DNA of 6,801 nucleotides, taken from contig DJBQ01000196.1 in NCBI GenBank assembly GCA_002430125.1, positions 1 through 6,801 of the forward strand, given 5' to 3'. The position numbers and the translations under genes were made by a program. This document shows, piece by piece, positions 1 to 6,801 of the stretch. The stretch's first letter is position 1. Every line of letters starts with the position of its first letter. The DNA is from Rhodobacterales bacterium UBA5972 (GTDB lineage Bacteria; Pseudomonadota; Alphaproteobacteria; Rhodobacterales; Rhodobacteraceae). The notes beneath the pieces are model-generated. The model ran no database searches, was not told the origin of the DNA, and was given only the letters and a program-made list of their open reading frames with translations.

Positions 1-88
1 GGAGGAATTGCGTTACGAGTTGAACATTGACCGCCTGCATGGTGCCGCGATTGAACGCGGCGCACGTGCGCGCCACATGACGGTTTAA
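1..88 (+). CDS. C-terminal end of an unrecognised protein (5' partial)
   Basis: The frame starting at base 2 is open from the window edge to a TAA at 86-88, giving 28 residues that begin EELRYELNIDRLHG and end RARHMTV. The other two plus-strand frames are closed by stops within the first 30 bases. The peptide is rich in Glu, Arg and Leu and looks like an ordinary helical C-terminus. I do not recognise the family from so short a tail. Its stop lies 4 bases before the ATG of the amine oxidase gene, which has no strong ribosome site of its own, so the two are probably co-transcribed and translationally coupled. Confidence 0.6.
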   Translation, partial: EELRYELNIDRLHGAAIERGARARHMTV

Positions 89-92
89 GCCC

Positions 93-1457
93 ATGCCCGC
101 ATCCGTCAACCGCCGCCGCTTCCTGAAGCTCTCGGGTCAGGCCGCTCTGGCCACTGGCGTTCTGGCCGCAACCCGCGCCAGCAGCGCCTCGGTTGCTGAT
201 GTTGATGTCGTGGTGATCGGCGCCGGCATTGCCGGGCTGACAGCCGCCAAGACCTTGCAAGATCTTGGCTACGACGTGATCGTGCTCGAGGCCCGCAATC
301 GCATCGGTGGCCGCCTTTACACCGATTGGTCTTTAGGCGCGCCGTTTGAATGGGGGGCTGGCTGGATACACGGCCCCAAAGGCAACCCGATTTCCGGCCT
401 CGCCAGGGCGGTTGGTGCGCAAACCTTTGTGACCGACGACGACGAATATCAGGTTTTTGCCCCTGATGGCACGCAACAAGACGACGCCGCCGTTGATGCT
501 GGCTGGGAAAGCCTTGAAAATATCTTCGGGAAAATCGACGACCGGTTTGACAATGATCAGGCGCTGGTTAAAGCCATCAAAAAGGTCGCGCCAAAAGCCA
601 TGAAAGACCCGATCCGACGCTGGCAGTTATCTGCCGGGTACGAATTTGACGCCGGCGGTCCGATTGAAGACCTTTCCGCCCTTTATTTTGATGATGACGA
701 GGCATTTGAAGGCGATGACGTAATCGTTTTAACCGGCTATGACAAAATCCTCGGCCCGATCGCCAACGGCCTTGATATCCGGCTCAATCAACCGGTAACC
801 GAGGTGGAATATCAGGCCGGCGATGGCGCGATCGTCTATTCCGGTGACACCCAATATGAATGCCGCTTTGTCGTTTGCACCCTGCCCCTGGGCGTTTTGC
901 AAACCGGCAGTGTAAAGTTTTCACCGCCCCTGCCCAAAGCCCACCGCACCCGGATCAAACGCATGGGCATGGGCAATGTCACCAAACTGGCGTTGAAATT
1001 TGACGCGCTCTACTGGCCTGAAGACACACAATATTTCGGCCTGATGACCGAAGAAAAAGGCCGCTGGAATTATTTCCTGAACTACCGCACATTTTCGCCC
1101 GAAAACATCCTGCTTGGCCTTTCGGTTGGCGCTTATCCGTTAAAGACCGAAAAACAAAGCGATGCAGAAATGATCGCCGACGCCATGCAATCAGTGCGCA
1201 CAATGTTCGGCCCTCAGGTCCCTGAACCAACCCAGACCCTGATCACCCGCTGGTCAACCGACCCCTATGCACGCGGTGCTTACACTTACGCAAAACTTGG
1301 GTCGGTCCCGTCAGATTTCGATAAACTGGCCGATCCGATCAGCAAAGTCATCGTTATGGCTGGCGAACACACCTTGTTCAAATACCACGCAACCGTCCAC
1401 GGCGCGCATCTCAGCGGCTTGCGGGCGGCCGAGATCATCGACAAGAAACTCGCCTGA
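93..1457 (+). CDS. Tat-exported flavin monoamine/polyamine oxidase family protein
   Basis: A 454-residue FAD-dependent amine oxidase of the MAO/polyamine oxidase/LSD1 superfamily, expected to oxidise a primary or secondary amine to an imine with release of H2O2. Residues 6-13 (NRRRFLKL) followed by an Ala-rich hydrophobic stretch to about residue 33 form a twin-arginine signal, so the enzyme is probably exported folded with its FAD. Seen in order: dinucleotide-binding GAGIAGL at 43-49; the ribose-binding Glu66 in EARNRIGGR (66-74); WGAGWIHG at 87-94; Lys298 in GNVTKLALKF, matching the lysine near flavin N5 in polyamine oxidases and LSD1; RWSTDPYARGAY at 386-397; and the C-terminal FAD-contact block AGEHTLFKYHATVHGAHLSG (423-442). 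Length is normal for the family. The ATG at 93 is chosen because it places the Tat motif at the N-terminus. The substrate cannot be read from sequence; polyamine oxidase is the nearest guess. Confidence 0.9.
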   Translation: MPASVNRRRFLKLSGQAALATGVLAATRASSASVADVDVVVIGAGIAGLTAAKTLQDLGYDVIVLEARNRIGGRLYTDWSLGAPFEWGAGWIHGPKGNPISGLARAVGAQTFVTDDDEYQVFAPDGTQQDDAAVDAGWESLENIFGKIDDRFDNDQALVKAIKKVAPKAMKDPIRRWQLSAGYEFDAGGPIEDLSALYFDDDEAFEGDDVIVLTGYDKILGPIANGLDIRLNQPVTEVEYQAGDGAIVYSGDTQYECRFVVCTLPLGVLQTGSVKFSPPLPKAHRTRIKRMGMGNVTKLALKFDALYWPEDTQYFGLMTEEKGRWNYFLNYRTFSPENILLGLSVGAYPLKTEKQSDAEMIADAMQSVRTMFGPQVPEPTQTLITRWSTDPYARGAYTYAKLGSVPSDFDKLADPISKVIVMAGEHTLFKYHATVHGAHLSGLRAAEIIDKKLA

Positions 1458-1458
1458 T

Positions 1459-1476
1459 TGCGGCGCGAAAGCCGCA
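1459..1476. terminator. Possible weak bidirectional terminator hairpin
   Basis: TGCGGC (1459-1464) and GCCGCA (1471-1476) form a perfect 6 bp GC-rich stem around a GCGAAA loop. It sits 2 bases after the amine oxidase stop, in the 60 bp gap between two convergent genes, where a shared terminator would be expected. Neither strand has a T-run after the stem, so it is not a classical intrinsic terminator. It could simply slow polymerase or protect the 3' ends. Confidence 0.35.
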
Positions 1477-1517
1477 GCAATGCGTCGCCGCCTCGAATTG
1501 AAAACAATAACAATCAA

Positions 1518-3017
1518 TCAAAGCGTTGCGGCCCATTGCGTGATCAGGCTCTGTTGCAGACCGCGTGACCGATTGGACCATGCCTTAGCACCCAAAGGTC
1601 GCTCGCGTTGCGATTTTGGCACCTTGGCCCGGCGAGGCAAGTCAGCGGTGAATATCGCAAACACCAGTTTGCGCCCGGACTTTGCGGTCATATAGCCAGC
1701 CAAAGCCGAGACAAAATTCAAGGTGCCGGTTTTTGCCTTCACAGCGACCTGTTGGTTTTTCAACGGCCTGCCTTTGCTGTCGCGCAGTCGGATATCCTTC
1801 ATCAAGGCCCGCAAAGGACCGTCCCAGCCAGACTGCAGCAATACCTGCGTCATATCGCTGGCTGAAATCCGCGAACCGTCCCCAAGCCCCGAATGATCAA
1901 TGAATTTCACCCGTTTGGCAGGTGTCGCCTGATTGAGCCAATCCGACATGATCCGCGCCGACCCCGACAGCGATTTCGGTGCATTGCCGCGCGCCTGACT
2001 GGCGGTCATACCGACGGCCTCAGCCACGATATTGGTGGAATATTTCATCATTCCCCGCAGCATCACCATCAGATCATCCGAACGCCATTCTGCCAGCACC
2101 GTGCCCGCTGGCGTGTGCCCTGAGGCAATGAATTTCGGCAGCTTAATCCCATAGCTGCGCGCAATGGTCTGGAACACTTCGGCGGCATAAAACTGCGGAC
2201 GCCTGACCGGTAGCCAGCGCCCGCCTTTCTTGCCCAAAGCGAATTCGGCGACTGTCCAGTTATCCTGCCGCGACGTGGAATTCAGCGTGAAAATCGGCGT
2301 GGTCCGGTCAACCGTTTTGATCGTCGCCATACCCACCATTGGCCGGTGTTTTTCGTCTCGCGCGTCCATCGTCGCGGTATAACCCTGTGCCGACTTGGCC
2401 CATTCAAAATAGATCCGGTTGTAATTCAGGTTCAGCCCCGACAAAGAAGGGTTATACCCCAAATACACCGGTTGATCGGCGTCGATCTCGCTCTGATAGG
2501 GCAATGCCCCGCCATAGACATAAGCCTTGCCGCTGATTTCCCGTATACCTTTGGCCTTCAGATCGCGCGCAAGATCCGCAAGCGCATCAGTTTGCAGCGT
2601 CGGATCGCCGCCGCCGACCAGATAGAGGTCCCCCTCAAGCCGCCCGTTCACCACCGGCCCAGACGCGACCAGCCGGGTTGAAAACCGGTAATTGCCGCCA
2701 AGCGCCGACAGCCCGTACAAAGCCGTCAAAGACTTGGCAACGCTGGCAGGCGGAAGCGCCAAAAGTGGTTTACGGCTGTCCAGAACCTGCCCTGTGGCAG
2801 CGTCCGCGACAACATAACAAACCTCGCCGCTTAACCCCGCCTTTTTGGCAATGTCGCGCGCGCCGTTTTTGGACACAACGACCAGGGTTTCCGCCCGGGG
2901 CACCGGTCGGGGCGAGCGATCCGGCGCCTTCGCAAACGACCCGGTGGCCGTGCTGGCCAAAAGGCCAAGCAGAACTGCGCGCCGGGTTGGAGTTGTGATC
3001 GAAAGCTGCTTGGCCAT
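1518..3017 (-). CDS. dacB: D-alanyl-D-alanine carboxypeptidase/endopeptidase (PBP4, peptidase S13)
   Basis: A 499-residue penicillin-binding protein 4 homologue that trims the terminal D-Ala of peptidoglycan stem peptides and may cleave cross-links in the periplasm. All three serine penicillin-recognition motifs are visible: SVAK with nucleophile Ser92 and Lys95, STN at 327-329 (in KYSTNIVAE), and KTG at 429-431 (in KAKTGTLNFVSALAGY). The long stretch between the first two motifs is the usual S13 insertion; GGGDPTL (135-141) is a typical S13 block. The N-terminus has TRRAVLLGLLAS at 11-22 followed by SFAKA, which looks like a Tat-type signal with cleavage after about residue 31. Length is close to E. 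coli PBP4 (477). An AAGG ribosome site at 3027-3024 lies 6 bases before the ATG. It is the last gene of the minus-strand run, 38 bp after nadD. Confidence 0.93.
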   Translation of the reverse strand: MAKQLSITTPTRRAVLLGLLASTATGSFAKAPDRSPRPVPRAETLVVVSKNGARDIAKKAGLSGEVCYVVADAATGQVLDSRKPLLALPPASVAKSLTALYGLSALGGNYRFSTRLVASGPVVNGRLEGDLYLVGGGDPTLQTDALADLARDLKAKGIREISGKAYVYGGALPYQSEIDADQPVYLGYNPSLSGLNLNYNRIYFEWAKSAQGYTATMDARDEKHRPMVGMATIKTVDRTTPIFTLNSTSRQDNWTVAEFALGKKGGRWLPVRRPQFYAAEVFQTIARSYGIKLPKFIASGHTPAGTVLAEWRSDDLMVMLRGMMKYSTNIVAEAVGMTASQARGNAPKSLSGSARIMSDWLNQATPAKRVKFIDHSGLGDGSRISASDMTQVLLQSGWDGPLRALMKDIRLRDSKGRPLKNQQVAVKAKTGTLNFVSALAGYMTAKSGRKLVFAIFTADLPRRAKVPKSQRERPLGAKAWSNRSRGLQQSLITQWAATL

Positions 3018-3055
3018 GAAATACCTTACGACAAAATTACCCTAGAAAAACAACT

Positions 3056-3700
3056 CTAACGTATCCATTCACCACTATTTCGCAGCTTGGTGGACGACAT
3101 ATCTACCATCGCGCCGGTCACAAGGCTCCAACATGGGGGTGTGGTCCCGGGTAGGGTTTTGGCCGCCGCCATTCGCAGCCGCCACTGCCTATAAGTCTGC
3201 GCTGCCGGCGACAGGCCTGCCGCGACCACATCATCGGGCCGCGCCAACACGCCAATCGGCAGGCTGTGCATGATCCCGCGCCAGTTCTCCCAATGATGAA
3301 ACTGCGCCAGATTATCGGCCCCCATCAGCCAGACAAAGTCAACGTCACGTTTGATCACCATCAAGCGGGCCAGCGTTTCAGCCGTATACCGCGTGCCAAT
3401 CCGTGCCTCAAAATCGCTAACAATGATCCTTGGATGTTGCACCAGCGCACGACACGCCGCCAGCCGACGCTTAAAATCCGCAGGTCGGGCCGCCTTTAGA
3501 GGATTGCCCGGCGAGACGATCCACCAAACCCGGTCAAGCCCAAACCGCCGCATCGCCTGACGAGTGATATGCACATGCCCCGCATGTGGCGGATCAAACG
3601 ACCCCCCCAACAAACCGATCCTTTGGCCGGGCGTGGTAAATGGCAAACCAGTATTCATACCTGACAGCATTACCGAATGAATTGCGTGACGGAAAGGCAT
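3056..3700 (-). CDS. nadD: Nicotinate-nucleotide adenylyltransferase
   Basis: A 214-residue NadD that joins nicotinate mononucleotide and ATP to give deamido-NAD plus pyrophosphate, an essential cytoplasmic step of NAD synthesis. The nucleotidyltransferase signature GGSFDPPHAGH is at 32-42 with the two ATP-phosphate histidines His39 and His42. The family block WLMGADNLAQFHHWENW is at 124-140, YTAETL at 105-110, and the second ATP motif SSTKLR at 202-207. The start is uncertain: ATG at 3700 is served by AGAAGGG (3717-3711), 10 bases upstream, overlapping the stop of the preceding gene. An internal ATG at 3658 (Met15) would still leave a full domain and a more usual N-terminal length, but has only a poor ribosome site. 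A run of seven G on the coding strand (3608-3602) encodes the Gly-Gly of the signature. Only 15 bp separate it from the upstream hydrolase gene. The commonly seen partners rsfS and rlmH do not follow it; dacB does. Confidence 0.95.
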   Translation of the reverse strand: MPFRHAIHSVMLSGMNTGLPFTTPGQRIGLLGGSFDPPHAGHVHITRQAMRRFGLDRVWWIVSPGNPLKAARPADFKRRLAACRALVQHPRIIVSDFEARIGTRYTAETLARLMVIKRDVDFVWLMGADNLAQFHHWENWRGIMHSLPIGVLARPDDVVAAGLSPAAQTYRQWRLRMAAAKTLPGTTPPCWSLVTGAMVDMSSTKLRNSGEWIR

Positions 3701-3710
3701 GGAATCATGG

Positions 3711-3717
3711 CCCTTCT
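3711..3717 (-). promoter_or_regulatory. Ribosome binding site of nadD overlapping the upstream stop codon
   Basis: On the minus strand AGAAGGG runs from 3717 to 3711 and shares its first two bases with the TAG stop (3718-3716) of the C69-like gene. It lies 10 bases before the ATG at 3700, a slightly long spacing. The overlap suggests translational coupling of the two genes and favours 3700 over the internal ATG at 3658. Confidence 0.5.
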
Positions 3718-5140
3718 ACCATATCTGTGTAAATCCCTGCGGTGTCTTATGGTAGGGCAATGACCCTCCGGCCCGCAGTTCGGCCTCAAGTCCGGTGGCC
3801 AACCCGATAACAAGGTCTAATCCAGCGCAAAGTTCCGTAGTGCTGACATAGGTTAACAACGTTGCCGCTGCCCCGGCATCCCCCGCCGTGATCAGCATTT
3901 TAGCGGCCTTAACCATGGTCGCAACACGCCCGGCCAAAAGCCCCTCACGCGCCACAAAACTCGCGGTCACCCGCGCCAGTGTCGCCTCGCCGGAAAGCTG
4001 CATCAGATACATCAACCGTTTGCATTCATAAACCGCCGAGCGGCTTGCCTCGACGGATTGCGGCACGCCTGAAACCGTCTCAATCCCGCCGGTAACCGCT
4101 TTGCGCATATCCATGAACCGGTGCGATTCACCCACCGTCAGATACCGGTGCTGGGCAAATTCCGGCGGCACATCCGTCTGATCCAGAAACACCGGCGCAA
4201 ACGGGCTGGCGACCGCCCCAACTGGCGCGTGCCACAACATCAACGGCCCCGCCTCAGCACTCAAAGGTACAACCTGCCCATAGCCCGCCGTGTCGCCGGT
4301 CAATTGCGAACAGCGCACCGCCCAGAACATATCCGCCAAGCCGATTTTCTCGGGCCGCGCAGCGCGTTCCACCATCTGGGTTTCAATCCAACCAACCCCG
4401 GCCCACCGGCCCTTGCCATCGCCATAAACCTGATTGGCATCAAACACCCCGTCCTGATACCAGCCCATATCGCGCGCAAAACTGACAAAATTCGGTGACC
4501 ACATGAAATCAGGATGCGACCCCGCCGCAACCGGCACTTCTAAAACATACCCCGGCCGCGAGGCGCGAATGCTGTCCGCCCCCAACCGTTCCGCCACCCA
4601 AAGGCCCTGCCCTCCCGCGAACTGAATAACCACCCAAGCCTCATCCGCGTCGGCAAAAATATGCGAATTGCCGCCATAACTGGCCTCGCCATAGCGCGCG
4701 ATCAGATCCGCACAAATCTCAACCGCCTGCCGGGCCGAGCTTGCGCGTTCCATCGCCACCCGCGCCAGATCGCTGTAATTCAGCCCGCGCTGATCCTTCG
4801 GCGTCATCTCGACCAATTCGCGGCGCGAGGTCGACCAGATATCACGCACCGCCACCCCGCGCGCATTCAACCCGCCATTGGTGATAGGCGCAGGCACACC
4901 CATGTAATAAGAATAACTGACTCTGATATGCCGGAGCGTTCGCGCCACCTGCGGAACCTCGCTGCGTACCCCCGGCAAATCGGCCTGCGCCCCCACCCCA
5001 ACCTCGATCATCGCGCCGGCGCGATGCGCGGTTTCCGGCACAATCTCCAGCCAATGCGAGGACGGCTCATCGCCGTACCCCCCCAGCCATGCATGGCCAG
5101 TCGCACTGTGGTTCTTGCCGATATAGATGCCATAACTCAT
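3716..5140 (-). CDS. C69-like (dipeptidase-type) Ntn hydrolase with Ser at the nucleophile position
   Basis: A 474-residue protein resembling the peptidase C69/U34 dipeptidase family, N-terminal-nucleophile hydrolases of peptides or amides. Supporting blocks: the N-terminal SYGIYIGKN stretch that lines up with the CTTILVGKK start of PepD-type dipeptidases; PITNGGLNARGVAVRDIW at 85-102, like the family's NE-x-GVA strand; and YGGNSHIFADADEAWVVIQ at 155-173, matching the conserved GNS...D..EAW block. No signal peptide or membrane segment is seen, so it is probably cytoplasmic. The start is taken as ATG 5140, not the GTG directly before it (5143), because GGAGGG sits 5 bases from the ATG but only 2 from the GTG. 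With that start the mature protein would begin with Ser2 after Met removal. The Cys expected in C69 enzymes is absent there, so activity could rest on Ser2 or be lost. It is the first gene of the minus-strand run with nadD and dacB. The true substrate is unknown. Confidence 0.75.
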   Translation of the reverse strand: MSYGIYIGKNHSATGHAWLGGYGDEPSSHWLEIVPETAHRAGAMIEVGVGAQADLPGVRSEVPQVARTLRHIRVSYSYYMGVPAPITNGGLNARGVAVRDIWSTSRRELVEMTPKDQRGLNYSDLARVAMERASSARQAVEICADLIARYGEASYGGNSHIFADADEAWVVIQFAGGQGLWVAERLGADSIRASRPGYVLEVPVAAGSHPDFMWSPNFVSFARDMGWYQDGVFDANQVYGDGKGRWAGVGWIETQMVERAARPEKIGLADMFWAVRCSQLTGDTAGYGQVVPLSAEAGPLMLWHAPVGAVASPFAPVFLDQTDVPPEFAQHRYLTVGESHRFMDMRKAVTGGIETVSGVPQSVEASRSAVYECKRLMYLMQLSGEATLARVTASFVAREGLLAGRVATMVKAAKMLITAGDAGAAATLLTYVSTTELCAGLDLVIGLATGLEAELRAGGSLPYHKTPQGFTQIW

Positions 5141-5145
5141 CACAA

Positions 5146-5151
5146 CCCTCC
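5146..5151 (-). promoter_or_regulatory. Strong ribosome binding site deciding the C69-like start
   Basis: GGAGGG reads from 5151 to 5146 on the minus strand. The next bases are TT-GTG-ATG-AGT. Spacing is 2 bases to GTG (5143-5141) and 5 bases to ATG (5140-5138), so ATG is the better placed start. The choice matters because it puts serine directly after the initiator methionine. Confidence 0.75.
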
Positions 5152-5278
5152 GCTTTACCGAACCATGACGCCTTGGCCTTGCAAGTCAACCGCAACCACC
5201 CGTCAAAACCGGTCAACCGGTCATTGCACCCCCACGATCCCTCAGTTAAAACCCCGCGCAACCCATCCTTATCCGCAC
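5152..5278. promoter_or_regulatory. Divergent intergenic region with TTGAC boxes and a tandem 8-mer
   Basis: This region separates the minus-strand hydrolase-nadD-dacB run from the plus-strand ABC-F gene and must hold promoters for both. On the minus strand three -35-like hexamers are visible: TTGACC (5216-5211), TTGACG (5206-5201) and TTGACT (5189-5184). None is followed at 16-18 bases by a good TATAAT; the best is TGCAAG (5183-5178) behind TTGACG. On the plus strand TTGCAC (5224-5229) with TTAAAA (5246-5251), spacing 16, is a weak candidate. The presence of promoters is inferred from gene orientation; the exact boxes are tentative. Confidence 0.35.
5208..5223. repeat. Tandem 8-mer ACCGGTCA x2
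   Basis: ACCGGTCA occurs twice head to tail (5208-5215 and 5216-5223). Each copy contains the palindrome ACCGGT, and the two palindromes are 8 bp apart centre to centre. The repeat overlaps one of the TTGAC boxes in the divergent promoter region, so it could be an operator, but an 8 bp spacing is not a full helical turn and a two-copy short repeat can arise by chance. Confidence 0.4.
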
Positions 5279-5283
5279 GGAAG
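5279..5283 (+). promoter_or_regulatory. Ribosome binding site of the ABC-F gene
   Basis: GGAAG lies 5 bases before the ATG at 5289. The reading frame from this ATG gives the MASYQYVYHM start typical of alphaproteobacterial EttA proteins, which supports the start. Confidence 0.6.
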
Positions 5284-5288
5284 TACCC

Positions 5289-6801
<1,513 letters not shown>

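Noticed and set aside
1267..1695. A plus-strand open frame crossing the end of the amine oxidase into the end of dacB
   Set aside because: It is out of frame with the amine oxidase, covers the convergent gap and antisense dacB, and has low-complexity Arg/Ala/Ser content typical of a chance frame.
5141..5143. GTG as start of the C69-like gene
   Set aside because: The GGAGGG site is only 2 bases from it, while the adjacent ATG has a proper 5-base spacing.
5224..5251. TTGCAC/TTAAAA as a firm sigma-70 promoter for the ABC-F gene
   Set aside because: The -10 matches the consensus at only half the positions, so it is mentioned only as a candidate.

Overview
The window reads as ordinary chromosomal sequence from an alphaproteobacterium, most likely Rhodobacterales/Roseobacter-like. 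That placement is by recognition of protein style (the N-terminal half of the EttA-like protein, NadD, the C69-like hydrolase), not by any search. The right end changes character abruptly and reads as betaproteobacterial (Burkholderiales-like), so a chimeric contig must be considered.

Layout. Positions 1-88 hold the last 28 codons of an unrecognised plus-strand gene. Four bases later a plus-strand flavin amine oxidase with a twin-arginine signal begins (93-1457). It converges, across a 60 bp gap containing a small hairpin, on a minus-strand three-gene run read from right to left: a C69-like N-terminal-nucleophile hydrolase (5140-3716), nadD (3700-3056) and a dacB/PBP4-type D-Ala-D-Ala carboxypeptidase (3017-1518). 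Gaps within the run are 15 bp and 38 bp, and the nadD ribosome site overlaps the end of the hydrolase gene, so one transcript is likely. A divergent intergenic region of about 150 bp (5141-5288) holds the start signals of this run and of a plus-strand ABC-F gene that runs off the right end.

The most notable thing is that ABC-F gene (5289-6801, open at the 3' end). Its first ~180 codons are EttA nucleotide-binding domain 1. Exactly at the LLLDEPTNHLD Walker B motif it becomes a YheS-type ABC-F protein, in frame, with a jump in third-position GC. At the second LLLDEPTNHLD motif it becomes EttA domain 1 again, resuming at the point where EttA was left. This is a YheS segment lying inside EttA between two near-identical 33-base tracts. 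It is either an assembly or amplification chimera between organisms, or a real homologous-recombination mosaic; I favour the artefact.

The genes otherwise cover housekeeping: NAD synthesis (nadD), peptidoglycan trimming (dacB), peptide or amide hydrolysis (C69-like), periplasmic amine oxidation and translation control (EttA). I see no mobile element, CRISPR array, tRNA, rRNA or defence system. No stretch above 300 bases lacks a gene.
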